Positions 8,986 to 17,433 of a DNA stretch of 64,000 nucleotides are shown in pieces; the stretch's first letter is position 1; the number at the start of each line of letters is the position of its first letter. Source of the DNA: Wenjunlia tyrosinilytica (lineage in GTDB: Bacteria; Actinomycetota; Actinomycetes; Streptomycetales; Streptomycetaceae); contig NZ_BMMS01000005.1 of the NCBI RefSeq assembly GCF_014646055.1, positions 1 through 64,000 of the forward strand, written 5' to 3'. Made by a program: the position numbers and the translations under genes. The notes under the pieces were generated by a model. It saw only the letters and a program-made list of their open reading frames with translations, was not told the DNA's origin and made no database searches.

Positions 8986-9165
8986 GGCCGACCTCGTGCG
9001 GGAGCGGGGGATCCCGGGCTCGGGAGCGCGGGCTGATCTCGTCTCCACGCTGCGGCCGGTCCCCGGCACGGGCAACTCGGTGCCGGCAGCCGGGCCAACA
9101 CGGCGGGGGTGGTCTTCCTCGGCCGCTACGAGCGGCTCGGCCGCCGGCCTCGTGGTCGGCGGGGC

Positions 9166-9777
9166 TCAGGAGACGGCGGCCGACGGGCTGGGATCCGGGT
9201 CGGGTGCGGGACTCGTGGCGGCGGGGCCCGGGTCGCCCGCCTGCCCGGGCTCGGGGGCGTGGCCCGGCACCGGGGCGGGGGGATGGGCCGGAACGGGGGC
9301 AGGGGCCGGGTCGGGTCGGGGACCGCCGTTCCCGTTCGGCGCCTCGCCCTCGTAGGCCGCCATCGCCGCCTGTCGGCCGTCGAAGAGATGACGCAGGGCG
9401 CGGTGCAGGCGCTGGGGGTCGCGGTACACCTCGTCGGCCAGTGCGAGGCGGGCCTCGGCCTCCACCGCCGTCCAGGCCGAGCGGCTGCGCTTGTTGGCGA
9501 CCTGGCGCACATCGCTGCGCAGGAAGCTCGCGCCGGCGGCGAACCCCGCGGAGATCAGTGCCAGCAGGGCCGCGGGCACACGGGCGTCCGCCGTCGCCAG
9601 ACCGGTCGCGCCGGAGACGGCGGCGAGGACGGCCGCGGGGAAGCCCAGGACGATGTCGAGGCTGCCCCACATCGCCACCCTGCGGTGCGAGATCCTGCGC
9701 TGCCGCTCCGCCTCGTCGCGCAACCGCTCCAGTTCGGCCCGACGGCTCGCGGTCGTGCCGTCCGAGGATTCAGTCAT
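9166..9777 (-). CDS. SLATT-like two-TM protein (DUF4231-type)
   Basis: This 203-aa protein has an amphipathic basic N-terminal helix (ELERLRDEAERQRRISHRR). Two TM helices follow (about residues 40-63 and 68-88), then a charged helix (RSDVRQVANKRSRSAW) and a Pro/Ala/Gly-rich C-terminal tail of about 60 residues. The helix-TM-TM-helix order matches SLATT domains, predicted membrane effectors in nucleotide-signalling conflict systems. No cyclase, SLOG or CBASS/TIR partner is nearby, so a defence role is inference and weak. The ATG at 9777 follows GAGG-poor sequence but fits the domain boundary; the upstream extension runs through a simple tandem repeat and is rejected. Confidence 0.65.
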   Translation of the reverse strand: MTESSDGTTASRRAELERLRDEAERQRRISHRRVAMWGSLDIVLGFPAAVLAAVSGATGLATADARVPAALLALISAGFAAGASFLRSDVRQVANKRSRSAWTAVEAEARLALADEVYRDPQRLHRALRHLFDGRQAAMAAYEGEAPNGNGGPRPDPAPAPVPAHPPAPVPGHAPEPGQAGDPGPAATSPAPDPDPSPSAAVS

Positions 9778-9867
9778 GGTCCAAGAATCCCAGGACCGGG
9801 GCGTGTTGGGTGCGCCGACGGGAAGAATCGCCGGGTGTGGGTTCCCCACGCCCACGACAACGACCCT

Positions 9868-10010
9868 GAGACGGCGAACCCCAGAACAACGAACCCCCGA
9901 GACGGCGAACCCCAGAACAACGAACCCCCGAGACACCGAACCCCGAGAGACCGAACCCCGAGACACCGATACCCCCGAGACACCGAACGCCGGGGACACC
10001 GAACGCCGGG
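9868..10010. repeat. Intergenic tandem repeats (31 bp x2, then 15-17 bp x5)
   Basis: A 31-bp unit occupies 9868-9898 and 9899-9929. It is followed by degenerate 15-17 bp units based on GAGACACCGAACCCC to about 10010. All lie between the stop of the beta-lactamase-like gene and the start of the SLATT-like gene. Confidence 0.85.
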
Positions 10011-10053
10011 AACAAGGGCCTGCCCTGTCCCCGGCGTTGGGAGCTGACGCCGA

Positions 10054-11019
10054 CTAGGGACGCCGCGGCAGGTCGTCCGGGATCACCTCGTCCGGGGTAT
10101 TGGGCAGCGGCGGGGTGGTCGCGTAACGGGCGTCCGCCCGCTCACCGGGGTTGAGGTCGCGGTGCACCGCGCGGGCGACGGCCTGGATGGTGGCGACGCC
10201 GTAGTCCATCGTGGAGTTGTCGTGCGTGAGCACGGCCATCGCGTAGTCATGGCCGTTGCCGGTGAACGCGCCGATGCTGTGAACGCGCCAGCCGTGGGTG
10301 GAGCGCGGCAGCCAGCCGTTCTTCACATGCACGGTCACCGAGCTCGGGGCACCCGCCGGCACTCCCCAGCGCTGCGAGGCGACGACCTGGCTCATCAGAT
10401 CGCGGGCGTAGGCACGCGAGTTGGAGGTCAGGACCGTATTGCTGGAGGTCAGTACCGACAGCAGCTTCAGCTCGTCGGTGGCCGTGATCTGGGTCAGCCC
10501 CCAGTAGCCATCGGTGCCCGGAACCGTCTGCGTCATACCCGCCAGCTGAAGGAAGCGCTTGATCCGGGTCATGCCGAGTTGCTTCCACAGGCTGGTGGTC
10601 GCGTCGTTGTCCGATTTGGTGATCATGGCCTTGCTCAGCCTCACCTCACGGGAGGTGAGGTGGCGGTGCTCGTCCATGGCCTGGCGCAGCAGCGTGCCGA
10701 GGACGGTGACCTTCACGACGCTTGCCGAGTCGTACTTCTTGGCCGCGTTGAAGGTGCACTTCGTTCCGGTGGTGCGGTCGTAGAGGGCGATGGCCGTGGT
10801 GCTCCTGCGCCCGTGCAGTGCCGTGGTGATGTCCTTGGTCAGCCGGGAGGCCAGGCCCTCCTTGTCCGAGGTGCAGACGACCTGCGGCGTGGCCGTGACC
10901 GCCGGGCTCGGTGCCGCTTCCGCCGGGGCCGCCGCCGTGAGAACCGAGACGAGCGAGCCGGTGGCGAGTGCCACCGGCAGCACGCGACGCGCGGAGCGGG
11001 ATATCAGGTGTGGATGCAT
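10054..11019 (-). CDS. Secreted class A beta-lactamase-like serine hydrolase
   Basis: This is a 321-aa protein with a Sec signal peptide (basic start, then a VLPVALATGSLVSVLTAAAPAEA core with AxA cleavage near residue 33). The penicillin-recognising fold is visible: SVVK gives the SxxK nucleophile and base, SDN appears in MITKSDNDA, and the third box is KNG in HVKNGW rather than KTG/KSG. The Omega-loop glutamate is not obvious. Family members include real class A enzymes and inactive or DD-peptidase-like relatives. Given KNG, hydrolysis of beta-lactams is uncertain. The ATG at 11019 is selected for the signal peptide; the RBS is weak. Confidence 0.8.
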   Translation of the reverse strand: MHPHLISRSARRVLPVALATGSLVSVLTAAAPAEAAPSPAVTATPQVVCTSDKEGLASRLTKDITTALHGRRSTTAIALYDRTTGTKCTFNAAKKYDSASVVKVTVLGTLLRQAMDEHRHLTSREVRLSKAMITKSDNDATTSLWKQLGMTRIKRFLQLAGMTQTVPGTDGYWGLTQITATDELKLLSVLTSSNTVLTSNSRAYARDLMSQVVASQRWGVPAGAPSSVTVHVKNGWLPRSTHGWRVHSIGAFTGNGHDYAMAVLTHDNSTMDYGVATIQAVARAVHRDLNPGERADARYATTPPLPNTPDEVIPDDLPRRP

Positions 11020-11236
11020 AGCGGTTCCGTTCTTTGATCTCGCGTTGGCCACGTCCGCCGGAACACGTCCGGGACACGCGCGGACCAACCCCCGTCGATG
11101 GTGAAGGCGCTCTCCCCCGACCCGCCGCCACCCCTGTGAATCAAACGGCAGCTTGATCGAACGCCAGCACGGATGTTGGCACACCCGCTCCACAGACCGA
11201 CGACGGGGTCCTCGGGTTGTACGGAAACCGCCGGAT

Positions 11237-12319
11237 TCAGAAGGCGCCGGGCGGTGGGGCGGTACTCGCACGGAGAACGGTCTCTGTGGGGAGGTCGACC
11301 ACCCGCGGGGAACGGGTGTCCGGGCCGGCCGACAGCCCGTCAGTAGCGTCCTCGATGCCCCCCGGAGCGGTCCTCGGCCGGGGCTCGAGGGCGAGGCGGA
11401 CCGCCTCGGCGCCCATGCGCTCCAGCGGGACCCGCACGGTGGTGAGCGCCGGGGCGAGCTGGGCGGCGCAGGGAATGTCGTCGAACCCCACGACGGAGAT
11501 GTCGCCGGGGACGTCGAGGCCGCGCCCGCGCAGTTCCGCCAGCGCGCCCACGGCGCCGACGTCGGAGAGAGCGATCAGGGCCGTGGGGCGCGAGCGCTCG
11601 AGCAGGCGTGCCGTGGCCGCCCGGCCGCCCTCGTGGCTGAATTCCGCGAATTCGACCGCCTCCGGCCCCAGCGCCACCCCGGCCTCGTCCAGTGCCTCCC
11701 GAACGCCGAGAAGCCGGTCGAGTGAAACCCGCAGCCGCTCGGGGCCCGGGACCACTGCGAAACGGCGATGGCCCAGACCGAGCAGTGCCCGGGTGAGGTC
11801 GGCGGCGCCGCGCCGGTTGGCCGGGCGGACACTGTCGTACGAGGGACCGTGGTCGGTCAGTGCCACGACTCTTCCGCCCTCGGCCCGGTAGGCACCGAGG
11901 GCCTCGTCGAGCCGACGGGTGGCCTCCTCGTCCACATACCCGGAGGCGGCGAGCACGATGGCCCGGGCCCGCTGGGCGTGGAGCATCCGGATGTTGCGCA
12001 GCTCGAGATCGGGGTCGGCGAAGGTGCTGACCACCATGGTGAGCAGGCCGGCTTCGGCCGCGGCCTCGGAGGCGCCTCGGGTGATCACCCCGAAGTAGGG
12101 GTCGGCCACGTCGTGCAGGAGGACACCGAGGGTGGCGGTCGAGGCACGGGCCAGGGCCTGGGCCGGGGCGTAGGGCAGGTAGCCGAGCTCCTTCGCGCTG
12201 GCACGTACCCGGGCGGCGAGCACATCGCCGACGTTGCGGTCCGACCCGTTGAGCGCGCGCGAGGCGGTGGCCAGCGAGACACCTGCCCGGCGGGCCACGT
12301 CGCCCAGGGTCACTCGCAC
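11237..12319 (-). CDS. LacI-family transcriptional repressor
   Basis: The protein is 360 aa. The N-terminal HTH is TLGDVARRAGVSLATASRALNGS, followed by the hinge helix ALARAST and a periplasmic-binding-protein-like effector domain (GVLLHDVADPYFGVI, VVGFDDIPCAAQLAPALTTVR). It is divergent from the Gfo/Idh/MocA gene, and a perfect LacI-type palindrome (12426-12441) sits between them, so it probably represses that gene and itself. The GTG at 12319 has GGAGG 6 nt upstream; a second GTG 6 nt downstream is possible. The effector is likely a sugar or polyol, not identifiable here. Confidence 0.9.
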   Translation of the reverse strand: MRVTLGDVARRAGVSLATASRALNGSDRNVGDVLAARVRASAKELGYLPYAPAQALARASTATLGVLLHDVADPYFGVITRGASEAAAEAGLLTMVVSTFADPDLELRNIRMLHAQRARAIVLAASGYVDEEATRRLDEALGAYRAEGGRVVALTDHGPSYDSVRPANRRGAADLTRALLGLGHRRFAVVPGPERLRVSLDRLLGVREALDEAGVALGPEAVEFAEFSHEGGRAATARLLERSRPTALIALSDVGAVGALAELRGRGLDVPGDISVVGFDDIPCAAQLAPALTTVRVPLERMGAEAVRLALEPRPRTAPGGIEDATDGLSAGPDTRSPRVVDLPTETVLRASTAPPPGAF

Positions 12320-12425
12320 CGGTCACCTCCGCCCGCGGCCGTGTAACTGCGCGTGTCCAGCCTAGCGCGCGGCGCGGCCCTCTTGACCGGGGGTGACCGG
12401 CGGCCTACCGTCGGCCGGAAGGGAT

Positions 12426-12441
12426 GGGAAAGCGCTTTCCC
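12426..12441. promoter_or_regulatory. LacI-family operator palindrome
   Basis: GGGAAAGCGCTTTCCC is a perfect 16-bp palindrome with the central CG step characteristic of LacI/GalR family operators. It lies in the 307-nt gap between the divergent LacI gene and its probable target. Confidence 0.85.
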
Positions 12442-12532
12442 CGCATTAGTACAGCCCGAACGCACAGCCTCCCCGCACAGCCTCTCCGCACCGCCTTTCC
12501 ACATAGTGTCTCCGCACATCCTTCCGTCACAT

Positions 12533-12607
12533 CGAGCCCATGGAGCCCATGGAGCCGTCGAGCGGACCGAGCCCGTCGAGCGGATCGAGCCGTCGAGCGG
12601 ATCGAGC
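12533..12607. repeat. Short tandem repeats before the oxidoreductase gene
   Basis: About three degenerate copies of a 17-bp unit containing GTCGAGCGGATCGAGC follow two copies of GAGCCCATG. They lie between the LacI operator and the RBS of the oxidoreductase, so they are probably in its 5' untranslated leader. Confidence 0.75.
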
Positions 12608-12626
12608 TCATCGAGGAGGAGGTCGC

Positions 12627-13778
12627 ATGGCCCGCACTGTGATCGGCGTGGTGATGAACGGTGTGACCGGCCGCATGGGGTACCGCCAGCATCTGGTGCG
12701 CTCGATCCTGGCCCTCCGTGCCGAGGGGGGCCTTCCGCTGCCCGACGGCCGCACGCTGTGGCCGGAGCCCATCCTGGTGGGACGCGGCGAGGACAGGCTG
12801 CGGGAGCTGGCCGAGCGTCACGGCCTCAGCCGCTGGACGACCTCCCTGGAGGAGGCGCTGGCCGACCCCGAGGCGCAGATCTACTTCGACGCCCAGGTCA
12901 CGCCGGCCCGCGAGAAGGCCGTCCGCGCGGCGATCGCCGCGGGCAAGCACATCTACACGGAGAAGCCGAGTGCGCACTCGCTCACGGGTGCACTGGAGCT
13001 GGCCGGGCTGGCCCGTGACGCGGGCGTGTGCAACGGGGTCGTGCAGGACAAGCTGTTCCTGCCGGGGCTGCTCAAGCTGAGGCGGCTCGTGGACGGGGGC
13101 TTCTTCGGGCGGATCCTGTCGGTGCGCGGCGAGTTCGGCTACTGGGTCTTCGAGGGCGACTGGCAGGACGCCCAGCGCCCGTCCTGGAACTACCGCGGCG
13201 AGGACGGCGGTGGAGTCATCCTCGACATGTTCCCGCACTGGCGGTATGTGCTGGACCGGATCGTGGCCCCGGTCCGTTCGGTGTACGCGCACGCCGCCAC
13301 CCATGTGCCACGCCGCCACGACGAGAACGGCAGGCCCTACAGGGCCACCGCGGACGACGCCGCGTACGGCGTCTTCGAGCTCGAGGGCGGGGTCGTGGCC
13401 CAGATCAACTCCTCCTGGACGGTGCGGGTGGACCGGGACGAGCTGGTGGAGTTCCAGATCGACGGAACCGAGGGCAGCGCGGTCGCCGGGCTGCGCGAGT
13501 GCCGTATCCAGCACCGGGCGGCCACCCCCAAGGCGGTCTGGAACCCCGACCTGCCCGCGACCGAGGACTTCCGCGCCCAGTGGCAACGGGTTCCGGACAA
13601 CCAGGAGTTCGGCAACGCCTTCAAGGCGCAGTGGGAGCTGTTCCTCACCCATGTGGCGACGGGCTCCCCCTTCGGATGGGATCTGCTGGAGGGCGCCAAG
13701 GGCGTTCAGCTCGCCGAGCTGGGCCTGCGGTCCTGGCGGGAGGGGCGCCGCCTCGACGTGCCCGAGCTGGAGAGGTGA
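12627..13778 (+). CDS. Gfo/Idh/MocA family NAD(P)-dependent oxidoreductase
   Basis: The protein is 383 aa. It has an N-terminal Rossmann fold (VVMNGVTGRMGYRQHLV), the EKPSAHS motif equivalent to the family's EKP, and a C-terminal alpha/beta domain (GGGVILDMFPHWRYVLD). Such enzymes oxidise sugars, inositols or amino-sugar derivatives. The ATG at 12627 has GAGGAGGAGG upstream. It is adjacent to a broken DUF993 gene that starts 5 nt after its stop, and it is divergent from a LacI regulator. This looks like the remnant of a carbohydrate catabolic operon. Confidence 0.88.
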   Translation: MARTVIGVVMNGVTGRMGYRQHLVRSILALRAEGGLPLPDGRTLWPEPILVGRGEDRLRELAERHGLSRWTTSLEEALADPEAQIYFDAQVTPAREKAVRAAIAAGKHIYTEKPSAHSLTGALELAGLARDAGVCNGVVQDKLFLPGLLKLRRLVDGGFFGRILSVRGEFGYWVFEGDWQDAQRPSWNYRGEDGGGVILDMFPHWRYVLDRIVAPVRSVYAHAATHVPRRHDENGRPYRATADDAAYGVFELEGGVVAQINSSWTVRVDRDELVEFQIDGTEGSAVAGLRECRIQHRAATPKAVWNPDLPATEDFRAQWQRVPDNQEFGNAFKAQWELFLTHVATGSPFGWDLLEGAKGVQLAELGLRSWREGRRLDVPELER

Positions 13779-13783
13779 CCGCG

Positions 13784-14311
13784 ATGGCGCGGATCGTCCT
13801 GCCCGGACCGCACGGATCACGGCCGCACCGGCTCTCCCCTCCCCCGGATCTGCCGTCCTCGCCCGCCCCTTCGCGGTCCCGGATCGCCTACGCCGCGGCC
13901 CATGTCGTCGCCGCTCCACAGGGCGACAACGCCCCGGGTGCGCCCGCCGCCGTCGACTGGGACGCCACCATCGCCTTCCGCGGCCGCCTGTGGGGCCTCG
14001 GACTGGGGCGTGGCCGACGCCATGGACACCGCGCAGCGGGGCATGGGCCTGGACTGGCCGGCCACCCGTGAGCTCATCGCCCGCTCCGGTGCGGAGGCCG
14101 CGGCGGTGGGCGGCCGGCTCGCCTGCGGTGCCGGAACGGACCAGCTTTCCGGCGTGCCCGGGAGTCTCGCCGAGGTGGAGCGGGCGTACGAAGAGCAGAT
14201 CGCGGTGGTCGAGGACGCGGGGGCACGGGTCGTCCTGATGGCGAGCCGTGCGCCGGCCTCGCTCGCCCGCGGCCCCGAGGACCACCTCTCGGTCCGGGCA
14301 GCTGTCGGCGC
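13784..14311 (+). pseudogene. Broken DUF993 (dihydrodipicolinate-synthase-like) gene
   Basis: It starts 5 nt after the oxidoreductase stop with ATG (MARIVLPGPHG). Frame 2 encodes the family N-terminus up to AIAFRGRLWGLGLG-like sequence at about 14003. The homologous frame then continues as VADAMDTAQRGMGLDWPAT and LACGAGTDQLSG in another frame. One extra G in the GGGG run near 14004-14007 explains the shift. The recognisable protein stops at about residue 175 (GPEDHLSV), where family members run to about 380 residues, and abuts the DeoR gene end. Both the frameshift and the missing 3' half indicate decay. A sequencing error could explain the shift but not the truncation. Confidence 0.75.
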
Positions 14312-14314
14312 CGG

Positions 14315-15121
14315 TCAGACCGTGAGCACCTTCACCCCCGCCTCGGTGATCCGCGTCCGGGCCTGCGGGGAGATCGAGGCATCGGTGACGAGGAAATGGA
14401 CCCGGTCCAGGCCCGCGATACGGGCGAACGCACGCCTGCCGATCTTCGTGGCGTCGGCGGCGACCACGACCCGGTGGGCCCGCTCGGCGAGCAGACGGCT
14501 GACGGCCGCCTCGTCCTCGTGATGGGCCATCAGACCGCGGTCGGGATCGAGGCCGTCCACGCCGAGGACGGCGATGTCGAGGACCACCTCGTTGAGCACT
14601 CCGATGGTCAGCGGGCCCACGAGTTCATAGGTCTGCGGTCGGGCCACGCCACCGGTGAGGACGAGTTTGATCTGCGGCCGGACCGCGAGGTCACCGGCGA
14701 TGTTGAGGGCGTTGGTCACGACGGTCAGGGCGGGTGCGGTGCCCGTTGAGGGCTGGGCACCCGGCGCGGGGGCCTCACTGTGGCGCAGCGCCAGAGCACG
14801 GGCCACTTCGGTCATGGTGGTGCCGCCGTTGAGCCCCACCACGTCACCGGTGGCCACCAGATCCGCCACCGCCTGGGCGATCCGCTGTTTCTCGGGGGCG
14901 TTGCGGGAGGACTTGTAGCGCAGGGGAAGCTCGTACGACACCCCGTGGGCCACCGCCCCGCCGCGTGTGCGCACGAGCATCTGCTGGGCGGCGAGTTCGT
15001 CCAGGTCGCGCCGGATGGTCGCGGCGGAGACCTCCAGGGCCGCGGCGGCGTCCTCGACCTCCAGGCGGCCCTGCTCGGCCAGCAATTCCATCAGCGCTCC
15101 CCAGCGCTGCTGCTTGGACAC
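14315..15121 (-). CDS. DeoR/AgaR-family repressor of the amino-sugar operon
   Basis: The protein is 268 aa. The N-terminal winged HTH is LEVEDAAAALEVSAATIRRDLDEL, the DeoR signature. The C-terminal sugar-phosphate sensor (DeoRC) domain has GLNGGTTMTEVAR and LVLTGGVARP. It is divergent from the SIS-isomerase/kinase/aldolase genes, so a phosphorylated amino sugar or hexose is the probable inducer. The GTG at 15121 has a GGTGGA ribosome-binding site. The frame extends to 15259 through sequence that contains the promoter, so that longer start is rejected. Confidence 0.9.
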   Translation of the reverse strand: MSKQQRWGALMELLAEQGRLEVEDAAAALEVSAATIRRDLDELAAQQMLVRTRGGAVAHGVSYELPLRYKSSRNAPEKQRIAQAVADLVATGDVVGLNGGTTMTEVARALALRHSEAPAPGAQPSTGTAPALTVVTNALNIAGDLAVRPQIKLVLTGGVARPQTYELVGPLTIGVLNEVVLDIAVLGVDGLDPDRGLMAHHEDEAAVSRLLAERAHRVVVAADATKIGRRAFARIAGLDRVHFLVTDASISPQARTRITEAGVKVLTV

Positions 15122-15279
15122 TCTTCCACCGTCTCTTCCGGGGCCAGGCCGCGCGTCCGCCTCGACACGGACCGTCCGTACGGCTCGTAGCGTCGCACAC
15201 GTTCCGGTGGGCCGGTGCGCTGTCTCATGTGACTCATGGGTCTTCCGGAACTCGAACACGCTCTCGTTGCGCTCGAAAT

Positions 15280-15315
15280 TGCTTGATACTCTCTTTAAAG
15301 AAGCAGTTTCAAGCA
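15280..15315. promoter_or_regulatory. Candidate DeoR operator and promoter
   Basis: Arms TGCTTGA (15280-15286) and TCAAGCA (15309-15315) form a 7-bp inverted repeat that nearly centres on the palindrome CTTTAAAG (15293-15300). The stretch is AT-rich compared with its surroundings. A TATGAT -10 candidate at 15321-15326 follows, directed to the SIS-isomerase gene. Confidence 0.6.
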
Positions 15316-15381
15316 GATCCTATGATCGTTCACCCGAGGCCGCATCCGGCGGCGGGTGCGCCGGTACGGAGGAGTCCCCAA

Positions 15382-16293
15382 ATGCCCGACGGCACGTCCC
15401 TCACCGCCACCGAGATCGCCTCCCAGCCCCAGGTGTGGCGCAGGGCCGCCGCTCTCGCCCCATCGCTGAGCGGCTCCCTGCCCAGGCCCGGTGAGCGGAC
15501 CGCGGTGGTCGGCTGCGGCACCTCGTGGTTCATCGCCCAGTCGTATGCCGTGCTGCGCGAGGCCTGCGGCCAGGGCGAGACGGACGCCTTCGCCGCGTCG
15601 GAGTTCCCCGTCGGCCGCAGCTACGACCGTGTGCTGGCGATCACCAGGTCGGGCACGACCACGGAGGTCCTGCGGTTGCTGGGCCATGTACGTGGCAGCG
15701 CCGCCACGTCCGCCATCACCGCCGACCCGGAGACGCCGGTCATGAGCGCGGCGGACCAGGTCGCGGTGCTCGACTTCGCCGATGAGCGCTCGGTGGTGCA
15801 GACCCGGTTCGCCACCACGGCGCTCGCCCTGCTGAGGGCGCACCTCGGCGATGATCTCGCCGCCGCCGCCGCGGACGCCGAACGGGCCCTGGCGCACGAA
15901 CTCCCCCAGGGGCTGGTCGAGGCCGATCAGTTCACCTTCGTGGGCACTGGTTGGACCTGCGGTCTGGCGCAGGAGGCGGCGCTGAAGATGCGTGAGGCGG
16001 CGGGCGCCTGGACCGAGGCCTACCCGGCGATGGAGTACCGGCACGGACCGATCAGCATCACCGGTCCCGGCCGGGTGGTGTGGGCGTTCGGCGGCCTGCC
16101 GGAGGGGCTGCGCGGCGATGTGGAGGCCGTCGGCGGCACCCTGCTGGCCGACTCGTGCGCCACCTCGGCCGCTCCGCTCGATCCGATGGCGGACCTGGTG
16201 CGCGCGCAGCGGCTGGCGGTCGCCGTCGCCGAGGCCAGGGGCTGCGACCCGGACCGTCCCCGCAACCTCACCCGTTCCGTTGTCCTCCGCTGA
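15382..16293 (+). CDS. agaS: SIS-domain galactosamine-6-phosphate deaminase/isomerase (AgaS type)
   Basis: The protein is 303 aa with two SIS domains. Motifs include TAVVGCGTSWFIAQSYA and ITRSGTTTEV (phosphosugar-binding serines), EYRHGP, and the terminal PRNLTRSVVLR typical of GlmS/AgaS-like isomerases. It lacks the glutaminase domain, so it is a catabolic isomerase/deaminase rather than a GlmS synthase. With the kinase and aldolase downstream it fits AgaS, which converts galactosamine-6-phosphate to tagatose-6-phosphate; a glucosamine-type substrate is the alternative. The ATG at 15382 is preceded by ACGGAGGAG. It is the first gene of a three-gene operon. Confidence 0.82.
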   Translation: MPDGTSLTATEIASQPQVWRRAAALAPSLSGSLPRPGERTAVVGCGTSWFIAQSYAVLREACGQGETDAFAASEFPVGRSYDRVLAITRSGTTTEVLRLLGHVRGSAATSAITADPETPVMSAADQVAVLDFADERSVVQTRFATTALALLRAHLGDDLAAAAADAERALAHELPQGLVEADQFTFVGTGWTCGLAQEAALKMREAAGAWTEAYPAMEYRHGPISITGPGRVVWAFGGLPEGLRGDVEAVGGTLLADSCATSAAPLDPMADLVRAQRLAVAVAEARGCDPDRPRNLTRSVVLR

Positions 16294-16324
16294 CCGTCGC
16301 CCGGCTCCGTCCATCCGGTCGGCC

Positions 16325-17284
16325 GTGCCGGTCCTGACCGTCACGCTCAACACGGCCGTCGATGTGACCTACCGGCTTCCACGGGTGGAGCTGCACGGGA
16401 CCAACCGAGTCGAGCGCACCGTCGTGTCCCCGGGTGGCAAGGGTGTCAATGTCGCCCGGGTCCTGACCGCGCTCGGGCACCGCTGCGTGGTGACGGGTCT
16501 GGCGGGCGGCGGCACGGGCGAGGAACTGCGCGCCATGCTGGCCGCCCCCGGTCCGGCGGGAGCGGCGCCGCTGGACGACCGGCTCATGACCGTCGCGGGC
16601 ACCACCCGGCGCACGGTGGCGGTGGTCGACGGCACGGGCGACGCCACGGTCTTCAATGAGCCGGGGCCGCGGATCACCGCCGACGAGTGGGCGGCCTTCG
16701 TCGCCGCCTACCGCCGGCTGCTCGGGGGATGCGGCGCGGTCGCCCTGTGCGGGAGCCTGCCTCCCGGAGCGCCGGCCGACGCCTACGCCACGCTGGTGCG
16801 TGAGGCACACCGGGCCCGGCCCGGTGTGCCGGTTCTTCTGGACACCTCCGGCGAGGCGCTGGTCCATGGACTGGCGGCGGGGCCCGACCTGGTGAAGCCC
16901 AACGCGGACGAGCTCGCCGAGGCGACCGGGATCCAGGACCCGGCCGGGGCCGCGGCCCGCCTTGCCGCGTCCGGCACCACGGCCGTCGCCGCCTCACTCG
17001 GCCCGGACGGAGCGCTTCTCGTCTCACCCGAGGGAGGTTGGCGGGCCGCGCCACCACGGCGGTTCGCGGGCAATCCGACCGGTGCCGGTGACAGCGTGGT
17101 GGCTGGGCTGCTGTCCGGCCTGGTGGAGGGGCTGTCCTGGCCGGAGCGGCTGCGCCGCGCGGTGGCGCTGTCCGCCGCGACCGTGCTCGCCCCCACGGCC
17201 GGGGAGTTCGACGCGGACGCCTATCGCGAGCTCCTCCCCCGGGTACGTCCCGAGCCCATCCGTCTGCCGCACATACAGCGCTGA
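16325..17284 (+). CDS. PfkB-family hexose kinase (tagatose-6-phosphate or 1-phosphofructokinase type)
   Basis: The protein is 319 aa. It has PfkB signature 1 (GGKGVNVARVLTALG) and signature 2 (GNPTGAGDSVVAGLL, with the catalytic Asp). VTLNTAVDVTY at the N-terminus is the LacC/FruK subfamily start. Beside AgaS and a class II aldolase it most likely phosphorylates tagatose-6-phosphate to the 1,6-bisphosphate. The start is a GTG at 16325, 31 nt after agaS, with only a weak RBS, so translation may depend on the upstream gene. FruK (fructose-1-phosphate) is the alternative but no PTS gene is present. Confidence 0.85.
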   Translation: MPVLTVTLNTAVDVTYRLPRVELHGTNRVERTVVSPGGKGVNVARVLTALGHRCVVTGLAGGGTGEELRAMLAAPGPAGAAPLDDRLMTVAGTTRRTVAVVDGTGDATVFNEPGPRITADEWAAFVAAYRRLLGGCGAVALCGSLPPGAPADAYATLVREAHRARPGVPVLLDTSGEALVHGLAAGPDLVKPNADELAEATGIQDPAGAAARLAASGTTAVAASLGPDGALLVSPEGGWRAAPPRRFAGNPTGAGDSVVAGLLSGLVEGLSWPERLRRAVALSAATVLAPTAGEFDADAYRELLPRVRPEPIRLPHIQR

Positions 17285-17433
17285 CCCGCGCCGACCCCCA
17301 CCGATCACAGCGACCACTCACGGCAACCGACCGCACAGCCACCCGGCCCACCCGCACAGCCCGACCGCACAGCCACCCGCACCGCCGGACCGCACCGCCG
17401 GACCGCACAAGCCCGAGCACCGAAGGACGCACC

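Noticed and set aside
14000-14010. Programmed frameshift in the DUF993 gene
   Set aside because: The gene also lacks its 3' half, so decay is a simpler explanation than recoding.
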